A stretch of DNA of 8,003 nt. Origin: Bdellovibrionales bacterium (GTDB lineage Bacteria > Bdellovibrionota > UBA1018). The position numbers and the translations under genes were made by a program. The stretch lies in contig JAGWZD010000082.1 of the NCBI GenBank assembly GCA_018968995.1, positions 1-8,003 of the forward strand, in the 5' to 3' direction. How positions within the stretch are numbered: position 1 is the first letter of the stretch; every line of letters starts with the position of its first letter. The notes beneath the pieces are model-generated. The model had not been told where the DNA came from. It did no database searches and saw only the letters and a program-made list of their open reading frames with translations. Positions 1-6,651 of the stretch are shown here, one piece after another.

Positions 1-391
1 GATCCCAAACTGGCTTTGAGACTGCATGAGAGAGCTCGTGGGCCAGATCCAGAACCACGTCTTGCAAGCGCTGACTGGAACGAAGCGAAATGCTGATTTC
101 GCGTTCGCGTTTTTCGGTTCCGCTTTGAGGATCAAAATGACGAATCAGTACCGCATCGGTCCGAGACACTCTCCCCCATTTGAGGTACGTCATCAGCCCT
201 TTCTCTGAATCAACATTCCACAGGGCCTTGGCCGAATCGACAAGGGTTCGACCCATCGAAGAGCGTAACAAGATGAGCACAGCCCCCTGAAGACGCTCCA
301 GAGACTCCGGTGGGAGCGTTTCGGCGTGAGAAACAGGTCGACTCACAAGCGTCTGCAGGAGAACCAGGCCTAAAGCCAGGCTGCGCTTCAT
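1..391 (-). CDS. Exported HExxH putative zinc metallopeptidase, N-terminal part
   Basis: The frame is open from ATG at 391 (minus strand) to the window edge, giving 130 residues with the C-terminus missing. A TAG two codons upstream in the same frame (caa tag agt ATG) fixes the start. Residues 1-23 form a signal peptide: K2 and R3, a hydrophobic core ALGLVLLQTLV, then a plausible S-H-A cleavage site. Residues 116-123 read LAHELSHA, so the HExxH zinc-binding and catalytic motif is H118-E119-L-S-H122 in a typical hydrophobic helix context. The third zinc ligand would lie beyond the window. I do not recognise the family; envelope or secreted peptidase is inferred from signal peptide plus HExxH. 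It is divergent from the S8 protease gene. No clear Shine-Dalgarno sequence is close to the ATG. Confidence 0.72.
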   Translation of the reverse strand, partial: MKRSLALGLVLLQTLVSRPVSHAETLPPESLERLQGAVLILLRSSMGRTLVDSAKALWNVDSEKGLMTYLKWGRVSRTDAVLIRHFDPQSGTEKREREISISLRSSQRLQDVVLDLAHELSHAVSKPVWD

Positions 392-460
392 ACTCTATTG
401 GATCGGCAAACTTTTCCCTTCCCATGAGTCCCAAGGCAGCACGACCACCACAATTCCGAC

Positions 461-477
461 TGTCAAAAACCTATACA
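461..477 (+). promoter_or_regulatory. Putative upstream activator site A (TGT-N11-ACA)
   Basis: The 17-mer TGTCAAAAACCTATACA matches the perfect palindrome core at 3513-3529 at 14 of 17 positions and shares 11 of 17 with the palindrome at 6652-6668. Its own symmetry is partial (TGT/ACA ends). The centre lies about 132 bp upstream of the predicted sigma-54 start site at 601, within the usual range of enhancer-binding protein sites. Its first six bases read TTGACA on the minus strand, so it could alternatively be a -35 box for the divergent metallopeptidase gene, but no good -10 follows at the right spacing. Confidence 0.5.
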
Positions 478-574
478 GCCCAAGATTTCTTGAAAAACCA
501 CCACCCTCGCCGAAGGGGCTGATAACCCATTGTTAATAGAAGTCTTTTTTTTATCCCTCAGGGTATGTCCATTT

Positions 575-590
575 CGGCACATCGGTTGCT
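575..590 (+). promoter_or_regulatory. Sigma-54 (RpoN) promoter for the S8 protease gene
   Basis: CGGCACATCGGTTGCT carries GG at 576-577 and GC at 588-589, separated by exactly 10 bases, the defining -24/-12 geometry. Against the consensus TGGCACG-N4-TTGCW it fails only at the first and seventh positions. It shares the invariant GGCAC-N6-TTGCT with the elements at 3582-3597 and 6731-6746. The predicted start site is near 601, only about 4 bases before the protease ATG. Confidence 0.7.
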
Positions 591-604
591 GATCAGCAGC
601 CACG

Positions 605-1822
605 ATGTTGTTGAAGTGGAAAAAGTGGCCCCTGCAGAAGTCTCCCCGTTTTTACCTAGGTTTAGGTGTTGTCACGGTCACGCTAGTGACCAGTGCGGCG
701 CACGTGCTAGGGATTGCCCCCCTCAAGGAGCTATCTCGACATACGGCAGCCTTGATCCCTCTCGGAAAAACCGCACTTCACTCTACCCAGCCCGTGAACT
801 TTCGGAACTGGGGCTTGGCTAATCACTTTAAGTCGCACATTAGTGCTGTTGATGCGTGGAAGATTGAACAAGGAAGCCGCGATATCATTGTCGCGGTCAT
901 TGATACAGGCGTGGATGCCTCACACAGCGCTCTTAGCGCCAATATGTGGCGCGATCCTAAGATTACGGACAAAAAGGTGTTTGGTTGGAATTTCGTTAGT
1001 AATGAGCCAAACCCAGTAGACGATCATGGCCATGGCACTCACGTGGCTGGAATTATTGGTGCCATAGCACAACCTCAAGTCGGAATCAGTGGAGTCGCTC
1101 AAAAAGTGTCCATCATGGCGGTTAAATATTATTCGGAAAAAAATCCGGGTTCCGTCAATCTTGCGAATACGGTCAAGGCTATCAACTACGCCGTCGATCA
1201 TGGCGCTAGGATCATCAATTACAGCGGCGGAGGCCCTGAGTTCTCGGAAGAGGAATATCTCGCTATTCGACGAGCTGAAGACAAAGGCGTTTTATTTGTC
1301 TCGGCTGCTGGAAACGAACGCCAAAACACCGACAAGGTTGAGAATTACTACTACCCAGCTGCCTATGGCTTGTCGAATATCCTTTCGGTAGCGGCAACGG
1401 ATATGGAGAATAAGCTTCTCGCCTCCTCGAACTGGGGTAAGAAAAAAATTGAAGTGGCCGCTCCAGGCGAAGGAATCTTTAGCACGCTTCCGAATGGACG
1501 GTATGGCTCGATGACTGGAACGTCCCAGGCAACGGCGTTTGTTACCGGGCTAGCAGCCCTACTTCTGGCAAAAAACCCGGCTCTGACTCCACAAGAGCTG
1601 AAAGCTCTCATCATGAGCTCTGTAGACAAGGTGCCGGAACTTTCCGACCGATTAGTCACCGGGGGTCGAATCAACGCATACGCGGCCTTAATTCAGCTGG
1701 AAAAAATGAAACCAGCACTGGCAAATTCAGCGGTTGCTGAATCAAGCCCTCAAAGAGTTGCCCGAAAACCGGTATCGATCGCAGAATCCAAAGCTGCACC
1801 CCAAGCGATTCGATCTCAATAA
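605..1822 (+). CDS. Secreted subtilisin-family (S8) serine protease
   Basis: Encodes 405 residues. A basic N-terminus (KWKKWPLQK) followed by a hydrophobic stretch at about 18-36 is a signal peptide or membrane anchor, so the enzyme should act in the envelope or outside the cell. The catalytic triad is visible: D100 in VAVIDTGVD, H143 in HGHGTHVAG, and S307 in MTGTSQATA; the oxyanion asparagine is N237 in VSAAGN. The segment at about 40-90 is too short for a full inhibitor propeptide. Residues 370-405 form an Ala/Ser-rich tail outside the fold. A TGA at 590-592 in frame makes ATG 605 the first possible start. No Shine-Dalgarno precedes it, and the sigma-54 element puts the transcript start about 4 bases upstream, so the mRNA may be nearly leaderless. 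lnt follows within about 45 bases and is probably co-transcribed. The substrate is unknown. Confidence 0.93.
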   Translation: MLLKWKKWPLQKSPRFYLGLGVVTVTLVTSAAHVLGIAPLKELSRHTAALIPLGKTALHSTQPVNFRNWGLANHFKSHISAVDAWKIEQGSRDIIVAVIDTGVDASHSALSANMWRDPKITDKKVFGWNFVSNEPNPVDDHGHGTHVAGIIGAIAQPQVGISGVAQKVSIMAVKYYSEKNPGSVNLANTVKAINYAVDHGARIINYSGGGPEFSEEEYLAIRRAEDKGVLFVSAAGNERQNTDKVENYYYPAAYGLSNILSVAATDMENKLLASSNWGKKKIEVAAPGEGIFSTLPNGRYGSMTGTSQATAFVTGLAALLLAKNPALTPQELKALIMSSVDKVPELSDRLVTGGRINAYAALIQLEKMKPALANSAVAESSPQRVARKPVSIAESKAAPQAIRSQ

Positions 1823-1867
1823 AATGAGCACTCGTCATTCTTCCAGGGTTTGTTTATCTTAAGTCCT

Positions 1868-3502
1868 GTGAATAAGCGATTGGCTCATCCTCTGATTGCT
1901 CTGAGTGCCCTATTTTACGTGCTGAGCTTTCCGCCTTATGAATTCGCCTTTTTGGGATGGTTCACTTTCGTTCCTTGGCTGGTCTACCTTGGCTCGCTCC
2001 AGGGAAAGACTGCTCACAAAGCTGCTTGGCTCCAAGGACTTTGGCTAGGAATTCTCATCAGTGTTGGTGGCTTTTTCTGGGTAGCCTATGTCCTCCGCCA
2101 GTTTGGTAATTTGCCCTGGCCGGTGGCCATTCTTGGTCTTTTGTTTTTCAGCCTCATCGGCCAGCCCCAATTTATGCTGGCAGGGCCGTTGATTCGAAAA
2201 GGCCTTCAAAAAAGTCTCGAAACAGACAGAAAAACTTCTGTGCTGATTTTGCTCTGGATTGCTTTGCTTTTCACATCTTTCGAATGGCTTATTCCAAAAC
2301 TCTTTCGTGACACGTTTGGACATCACTGGTCTGCTCATGAAAATCTAAGGATGAATGCGAGATGGGCTGGGGCTTACGGCCTCACCTTCCTCGCTACATT
2401 TTCCAACCTAGCGATCGCTTATTTTATTCTCTGTTTCCGAAACCGCCGTGAGCCCAGTGCTTGGCCCGCAGTTTCGAAGGCCTCTCCAGCTCTCACTTCA
2501 GCAGCCCTAATGATTCTCGCGTGTATGATTTACGGCATCACCACCAAACGATGGGTGGTTGAGTCTGTTGATCAATCGAGCCGTAGGCCGCGCCTAGCGG
2601 TCATACAAGCCAATATCGGAGATGTTGAGAAATTAGCTGCCGAAGCTGGCCTACGACAGGCGCGACAAGAAGTGATGTCGAGGTTTCTGACTCTGTCAGA
2701 TCAAGCACTCACGGGCTCTACCGAGCGCCCAATGGCCATTGTTTGGCCCGAGACAGCCTATCCATCGTCATTTCGTAAGCCTCGGGTTGCAGATGAACTT
2801 GAACTTGATCAAATGGTGGAGAACTTTTCTAAAACTCGTCAGATTCCCGTTCTTTTTGGTGGATATGATGAAGACCTCGATCCTCCAAAGAAGGATTACA
2901 ATTCATTCTTCTTTCTTTCTAAAGAACGCTCTTCAACTGATCTTCAGGTTTATCACAAGCATCGACTTCTGCTTTTTGGCGAGGAGCTTCCTTTTTCAGA
3001 TCTACTGCCTGAGCTTAGAAACTGGTTTCCTCAAGTCGCTAACTTTGGCAGAGGCAGCGGGCCCAGAGTTATTCCGTTGCCCACTAAACCCACGATAAAT
3101 GTGGCCCCCGCGATTTGTTACGAGGTTCTTTTTCCCGATGATATGATTGCAGCAAAACGATCTGGAGCTGAGCTGATACTCAATATCACCAATGACTCGT
3201 GGTTCGGACCCTATGCTGAACCCCAACTGCATTTAGGCTTATCGACTTTCCGGTCCATTGAACTTGGAATTCCAATGCTGCGATCAACCAACACAGGCAT
3301 CTCGGCCGTTGTGGATGCCGCGGGGAGAATTCTTCAGCGGACTGAAATTGGCGTGGCCACCGTCATGGACGCTCAAATTCCACTTGTTTCCCTACCCCCT
3401 TCTCTAGTGGAACGCTGGGGAGATTTCTTTCCTCGGCTGGCTCTGGCTTTGTCTATCGTCCCGCTACTGGTTCCGCGCCTTCGCCGCGCGATTCTCGGCT
3501 AA
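1868..3502 (+). CDS. lnt: Apolipoprotein N-acyltransferase
   Basis: Inner-membrane enzyme that transfers an acyl chain from a phospholipid, usually phosphatidylethanolamine, to the N-terminal diacylglyceryl-cysteine of lipoproteins, the last maturation step before outer-membrane sorting. Numbered from GTG 1868 (544 residues), hydrophobic segments lie at about 7-23, 27-43, 55-77, 84-106, 123-142, 166-188 and 207-224, with a last one at 521-535. Between them is a nitrilase-like periplasmic domain (about 242-505) with catalytic E295 (VWPETAYP), K364 (YHKHRLLLFGEE) and C417 (APAICYEVLF), equivalent to E. coli E267, K335 and C387. NDSWFG at 442-447 is also a family hallmark. Length is close to the E. 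coli protein. The start is uncertain: TTG 1850 would add six residues but has a CAGGG only 1 base away; GTG 1868 puts the basic N-terminus directly before the first helix. There is no promoter in the 45-bp gap, so it is likely expressed with the protease gene. Confidence 0.95.
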   Translation: MNKRLAHPLIALSALFYVLSFPPYEFAFLGWFTFVPWLVYLGSLQGKTAHKAAWLQGLWLGILISVGGFFWVAYVLRQFGNLPWPVAILGLLFFSLIGQPQFMLAGPLIRKGLQKSLETDRKTSVLILLWIALLFTSFEWLIPKLFRDTFGHHWSAHENLRMNARWAGAYGLTFLATFSNLAIAYFILCFRNRREPSAWPAVSKASPALTSAALMILACMIYGITTKRWVVESVDQSSRRPRLAVIQANIGDVEKLAAEAGLRQARQEVMSRFLTLSDQALTGSTERPMAIVWPETAYPSSFRKPRVADELELDQMVENFSKTRQIPVLFGGYDEDLDPPKKDYNSFFFLSKERSSTDLQVYHKHRLLLFGEELPFSDLLPELRNWFPQVANFGRGSGPRVIPLPTKPTINVAPAICYEVLFPDDMIAAKRSGAELILNITNDSWFGPYAEPQLHLGLSTFRSIELGIPMLRSTNTGISAVVDAAGRILQRTEIGVATVMDAQIPLVSLPPSLVERWGDFFPRLALALSIVPLLVPRLRRAILG

Positions 3503-3503
3503 G

Positions 3504-3535
3504 CTCGACAGGTGTAAAAAACATTTACACTCGAG
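3504..3535 (+). promoter_or_regulatory. Putative upstream activator site B: perfect palindrome with outer arms
   Basis: GTGTAAA (3512-3518), loop AAACA, TTTACAC (3524-3530) is a perfect 7-bp inverted repeat. Outer arms CTCGA (3504-3508) and TCGAG (3531-3535) also pair, with a 3-base bulge. The TGT-N11-ACA core at 3513-3529 is centred about 87 bp upstream of the sigma-54 start site predicted at 3608. It resembles sites A (461-477) and C (6652-6668). No T-run follows, so it is a poor intrinsic terminator for lnt. The half-sites resemble the TyrR box (TGTAAA-N6-TTTACA), but the spacing here is N5. Confidence 0.6.
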
Positions 3536-3544
3536 AACGCCAAA

Positions 3545-3587
3545 GTGCCTGTTTTGCGTGACTTATTTGTTTCACGCATTGCGGCAC
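3545..3587. promoter_or_regulatory. Nested dyad between activator site B and the promoter
   Basis: TGCGTGA (3555-3561) and TCACGCA (3572-3578) are perfect 7-bp arms around a 10-base spacer. GTGCC (3545-3549) and GGCAC (3583-3587) form an outer pair whose right arm is the -24 box itself. The dyad centre is about 41 bp upstream of the predicted start site. It could bind a second regulator that interferes with sigma-54 RNA polymerase, or form a hairpin in lnt read-through RNA. Function is inference. Confidence 0.4.
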
Positions 3588-3597
3588 CTTATTTGCT
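3582..3597 (+). promoter_or_regulatory. Sigma-54 (RpoN) promoter for the lipoprotein gene
   Basis: CGGCACCTTATTTGCT has GG at 3583-3584 and GC at 3595-3596 with exactly 10 bases between them. It departs from TGGCACG-N4-TTGCW only at the first and seventh positions. The start site is expected near 3608, which leaves a 22-base leader containing the GAGGGG ribosome-binding site of the gene at 3630. Confidence 0.78.
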
Positions 3598-3629
3598 TCC
3601 TCCAGATACCAGAGAGAGCTTGAGGGGAT

Positions 3630-4181
3630 ATGAAAAGTCAGATCAAAGCCAGAGATCTTTTTCTGTTCGCGCTGCTTTTGCCGCTACTCAATGCGTGCGG
3701 GCAACTCATGCCATCCGATTTAGAAACAAGACTGCGTGTCGACGAATCGTTTCTTCGTACCGGGTACTCAGGCGAATCTGAGAGCTCAGGTTCTTGCCGA
3801 TATAATGAAGTCATTCAGCCGGATTCTGACAGCTGGGTCGATGGAACAGGATATTACAGCGTCTGCGCCCCGGAAAGCGGCAACTCAGAGATTACAGTGT
3901 ACGGAACGGCTCCCGAGGGAGCGAAACAGTACTGCGTGTTTCCTGCGAAAGTGAATCAAAACGACGCTATTTTCCCACTCATCCCCGCTGGATCGAGCAT
4001 TCCTTTGATGAAGTGCGGCTCTAAATCAGTGGGCGCCCAAGTCTTTTCGTTTCCGGGCGTTTCTTTTAACGCCTTGTTTGTGGTTCCGTTCGCAGATCGG
4101 ATTGCGATGCAAGCCTGCCTCGGAACTGGAAGCTACTACACGTGTCCGAAAACTTTTTCGTACGGACAGTTTCGCAACTAA
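3630..4181 (+). CDS. Lipoprotein of unknown function with six cysteines in the mature part
   Basis: Encodes 183 residues. The N-terminus has basic residues (K2, K6, R8), a hydrophobic core FLFALLLPLL, and a lipobox L-N-A-C with the lipidated cysteine at C23, followed by G24-Q25. There is no aspartate at +2, so outer-membrane sorting is expected by E. coli rules. The mature part is Ser/Gly/Tyr-rich and has six more cysteines, C56, C79, C102, C129, C163 and C172, spaced 20-35 residues apart; an even number suggests three disulfides in an oxidising compartment. I recognise no domain. GAGGGG at 3622-3627 serves as ribosome-binding site. The gene has its own sigma-54 promoter and upstream palindrome, and converges on the next gene with a 9-base gap. 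As a lipoprotein it should be a substrate of the Lnt encoded just upstream. Confidence 0.82.
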   Translation: MKSQIKARDLFLFALLLPLLNACGQLMPSDLETRLRVDESFLRTGYSGESESSGSCRYNEVIQPDSDSWVDGTGYYSVCAPESGNSEITVYGTAPEGAKQYCVFPAKVNQNDAIFPLIPAGSSIPLMKCGSKSVGAQVFSFPGVSFNALFVVPFADRIAMQACLGTGSYYTCPKTFSYGQFRN

Positions 4182-4190
4182 AAATAGCCT

Positions 4191-5303
4191 CTAGTGCAAA
4201 ACGCGAGTGACAGGCTCAGAATGCTCATCTCCGCCCACTTCTAAAGAGCCCTGCCGATAACGATCCACAAGTTCTTCATCGCGTGTGGGAAATGCTTCGA
4301 GAACTTCAAGATGCTCACCATCTGAGGCCTCTTTGGCAATAATGACATACCAAAATGGCGTTTCTCCGCCCTCATAGTACCGAACAAAATGGAACATTTT
4401 TACTGAAGAGTCTTCAGCATCTGTCGGCTCGGATTGTTCGGCCACTAACATCCAAACCTCATCTGGAGCTTCTAAAGTTTCCTCTAAACAAGACTGATAG
4501 GCAGAGAACTCTTCCGAGGGAATATCCTCTGCGCTACGACCTGCGCCAAGGGCCGCTCGAACCGCCTCGTCCGTACTCCACCCGTCGGCAAGCCCATCCG
4601 TGGGACTGCTTGAACTCACCAGCCCCATCTCATCGGCTGGAATCACCGTCCCATCTAGGGCAATCTGCTCCTCCGTTGGCTTCGGATGAGCTGCAGAATG
4701 GGTATCCACTTCAGACCGCTTAATCCAACTCATACGCTCGCCACGGCGATAGCGGTCTACTAGGGCCGCATTTCTTGTGAAAATACTAAGAAACAAGAAA
4801 CTGGGCTCACCGCGCAGAAAAAGCGATAAACAGACACACCAAATAGGCTTATCTAAGGGGCGGAACTCAGCGATGAGCGTGTACCGATAATCACCCGAAA
4901 GCGTCTTCTCGCGCCAGACTTCGTCAGGTTCCTTTAAGGTGGACCACCGAAGATGTGCCAACTCCTCACGTTCTTTGGGCTTCAGGTCACTTCCCGTTAA
5001 GAGTGATTGATACTCTGCTTCAAGTCTTTCCACCTCAGGGGAGAAATACTCGCTGATACAGTCCTCTCCACAAAAGGTTCGGCCTAACTCTTCTTCCACG
5101 AAAAGAGCACGATCCCCAGACGTCAAAGACTTGCCACAGCCCGAGCAAGACTCTTGATCCAAATCATCCTGGGAACTGGGCGTGCGAATGGGGGATTGCT
5201 TCTTGTTTTTTTGACTCCGAGGACGTCGCCGACGCTCAATACCGGATTCGGTGGAGGCATCGGGTGCGGGGGCCGCTGTTTTACGGGAAGACGATCGCTT
5301 CAT
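4191..5303 (-). CDS. Zinc-knuckle protein with duplicated PDEVW/LVDRYR domain, possibly PBECR-type nuclease fold
   Basis: Encodes 370 residues with no signal peptide, so probably cytoplasmic. Residues 1-45 are basic and disordered, with an RRRRPR cluster that may bind nucleic acid. C53-x2-C56 and C78-x3-C82 form a likely zinc finger of TRASH-like or treble-clef style. Two related domains follow. Copy A, about 123-189, begins with PDEVW and ends TRNAALVDRYRRG. Copy B, about 277-353, begins with PDEVW and ends TRDEELVDRYRQG. The closing 13-mers share nine residues, and each copy has hydrophobic beta-strand-like segments between. An acidic linker (about 207-276) separates them. The pattern recalls PBECR (phage-Barnase-EndoU-Colicin-RelE) domains; that family call is from memory and tentative. 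GGGAGGG at 5314-5320 precedes the ATG by 10 bases. It has its own promoter (5327-5356). Confidence 0.85.
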   Translation of the reverse strand: MKRSSSRKTAAPAPDASTESGIERRRRPRSQKNKKQSPIRTPSSQDDLDQESCSGCGKSLTSGDRALFVEEELGRTFCGEDCISEYFSPEVERLEAEYQSLLTGSDLKPKEREELAHLRWSTLKEPDEVWREKTLSGDYRYTLIAEFRPLDKPIWCVCLSLFLRGEPSFLFLSIFTRNAALVDRYRRGERMSWIKRSEVDTHSAAHPKPTEEQIALDGTVIPADEMGLVSSSSPTDGLADGWSTDEAVRAALGAGRSAEDIPSEEFSAYQSCLEETLEAPDEVWMLVAEQSEPTDAEDSSVKMFHFVRYYEGGETPFWYVIIAKEASDGEHLEVLEAFPTRDEELVDRYRQGSLEVGGDEHSEPVTRVLH

Positions 5304-5326
5304 GGGCTTTGAACCCTCCCACCCCT

Positions 5327-5356
5327 AGTGTAGCGGCCTAAATTGCTACAGGTCAA
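5327..5356 (-). promoter_or_regulatory. Sigma-70-like promoter for the zinc-knuckle gene
   Basis: On the minus strand, TTGACC (5356-5351, five of six consensus bases) is followed after 18 bases by TACACT (5332-5327, four of six). Transcription would start about 7 bases further on, just before the GGGAGGG ribosome-binding site of the gene that begins at 5303. Confidence 0.5.
5329..5350. promoter_or_regulatory. TGTAGC-N10-GCTACA dyad, candidate operator
   Basis: Perfect 6-bp arms TGTAGC (5329-5334) and GCTACA (5345-5350) flank GGCCTAAATT. The dyad overlaps the -10 box and fills the spacer of the minus-strand promoter, ending right next to its -35 box. A protein bound here would block that promoter, which suggests repression. 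It is 42 bp from the divergent plus-strand -35 box and might affect that promoter too. Confidence 0.4.
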
Positions 5357-5391
5357 ACCCGGAGTGGGCCTGATGAGACATGCCGGAGCTT

Positions 5392-5420
5392 TTGACACTT
5401 ACCCTCTCAGGCCCTATCCT
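5392..5420 (+). promoter_or_regulatory. Sigma-70-like promoter for the coiled-coil/Hsp20 gene
   Basis: TTGACA (5392-5397, perfect) is followed after 17 bases by TATCCT (5415-5420, four of six). The expected start site is near 5427, which leaves a leader of about 22 bases before ATG 5449. This rules against the upstream in-frame ATG at 5380, which would lie before the promoter. Confidence 0.6.
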
Positions 5421-5448
5421 AGAGAACAGAGAGGAACGGGGATCCAGG

Positions 5449-6645
5449 ATGGACATTCGTTCAAAATCTACGGCAAACGACTACGCATCCAGCAGTGAGG
5501 CGCGCTCTCGCCAGGAGAGCGAACGTCGCGTGAAGCAGGCCGAACAGGACGCCCAAGAACGAATAGATTACGTTTCCGACCAAGCGCGAGAGACCGAGAA
5601 CGAACTGCAACGGCGAACAGAGCGGTTACGCGCCGAAGGCCATGCTAGATTGGACGCCGAGCGCGAACGAATCGAGCAGCAAGTCGAAGCTGAAAAAAAG
5701 AAGCAGTACCAGCAGCTGGCTGAATTACGAAGACGCAACGACGCTGAGCTCGCGCGGACCAAAAAAGAGGCTGAGAAAACTGAAGGCCAACTCAAAGAAC
5801 ACTATGAACGCGACCTCAACGAAGTCACCCGCGTGAGCTCAAAAGCCGTACGTGATGCCTACATGCAAAATCTCCGGCAGTTCGAACAGCAACAGGCTGA
5901 CGCAAAGAATCAGCGCGAAATGCATCAAGCGATGGAGCAAGATCGCCTCCAAAACCAGAAAAACCACTATGAAGAGCTCAATTCCAAGCAGCTGAGTCAA
6001 GCCAGAGCGGACCAACAGAAACTACGAAATGATATTAGTGATAGTCGCACTGAGGCAGAGCAGCACTACCAAGAGAGGTTCTCTCAAGCGATTGGCGAGC
6101 ATCAACGATCCTTACAACGACTTAATGCTGAGGCAGGGCGCCAACTTAAGGATCTGCGCGAAACGAATTCAGAAAAACTATCGAAATTCGACTCGCGGGC
6201 CGAAGACCCCTTCTATCGCATGGTTCACTTAGATACTCGTCTGCGAGAGACCGATGATGCCTTCATATTAACAGCAAAAGCTCCGTCTCACGAGCACGAC
6301 AACATCAAGGTCCAGGTACAGGGCAACCAGATTGTACTTTCGGGCTCAAGAAGAAATGAAGATCAAGTGAAACTTGGCGAAGGCCGCGCACGCAGTACTG
6401 CTAGCTTCCAAAATTTTCGTGAAACCTTTCCCGTCGACTGGCCAGTCGATCCAAACCGTATGCTTCGCGAGGCCGACGGCGACCGACTGATCTTCACTTT
6501 CCCCAAGAAAGCCGGACTTACCGATCCAGAGAATGGCAGCAAAAAGTCTCTCGAGTACCAAACGCCGGCCCGAGCGCCTCGACCTGACTTTCCAGAAAAT
6601 CTAGTCGCCCAGGCGCCTCAGAGGAACTTTAAACCGATTATCTAA
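5449..6645 (+). CDS. Long coiled coil fused to an Hsp20/alpha-crystallin domain
   Basis: Encodes 398 residues from ATG 5449, chosen because the promoter at 5392-5420 lies between it and the in-frame ATG at 5380, and because GGGG at 5438-5441 sits 7 bases upstream. Residues about 15-250 are charged and rich in Glu, Gln, Arg and Ala, with no proline, cysteine or tryptophan; the first proline is P254. This is a long continuous coiled coil. Residues about 253-354 look like an alpha-crystallin domain: an opening strand with LRETDDAFILTAKAP, then IKVQVQGNQIVLSGSRR, then FRETFPVDWPVDPNRM and DRLIFTFPKK, matching the Hsp20 pattern of a beta sandwich ending in a 'PK'. A 44-residue tail lacks a clear I-x-I motif. 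Small heat-shock proteins are usually 140-200 residues, so the fusion is unusual. A chaperone anchored on a filament or rod is inferred. Confidence 0.85.
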   Translation: MDIRSKSTANDYASSSEARSRQESERRVKQAEQDAQERIDYVSDQARETENELQRRTERLRAEGHARLDAERERIEQQVEAEKKKQYQQLAELRRRNDAELARTKKEAEKTEGQLKEHYERDLNEVTRVSSKAVRDAYMQNLRQFEQQQADAKNQREMHQAMEQDRLQNQKNHYEELNSKQLSQARADQQKLRNDISDSRTEAEQHYQERFSQAIGEHQRSLQRLNAEAGRQLKDLRETNSEKLSKFDSRAEDPFYRMVHLDTRLRETDDAFILTAKAPSHEHDNIKVQVQGNQIVLSGSRRNEDQVKLGEGRARSTASFQNFRETFPVDWPVDPNRMLREADGDRLIFTFPKKAGLTDPENGSKKSLEYQTPARAPRPDFPENLVAQAPQRNFKPII

Positions 6646-6651
6646 ATCACC

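Noticed and set aside
210..434. A 74-codon minus-strand frame overlapping the metallopeptidase gene
   Set aside because: It is a shadow frame; the overlapping frame from 391 has a signal peptide and HExxH motif.
545..552. Run of eight T before the protease gene as a terminator
   Set aside because: No stable hairpin precedes it on the plus strand, and no gene upstream on that strand needs one.
1824..1862. A 12-codon reading frame between the protease and lnt genes (ATG 1824 to TAA 1862)
   Set aside because: No ribosome-binding site and no recognisable leader-peptide features; it could couple translation to GTG 1868, but nothing supports this.
3512..3530. Intrinsic terminator after lnt
   Set aside because: The stem is AT-rich and no T-run follows; position and similarity to the other two sites favour an operator.
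5380..5448. Longer start (ATG 5380) for the coiled-coil/Hsp20 gene
   Set aside because: The TTGACA-N17-TATCCT promoter lies inside this stretch, so the transcript would start after it; ATG 5449 has a better ribosome-binding site.
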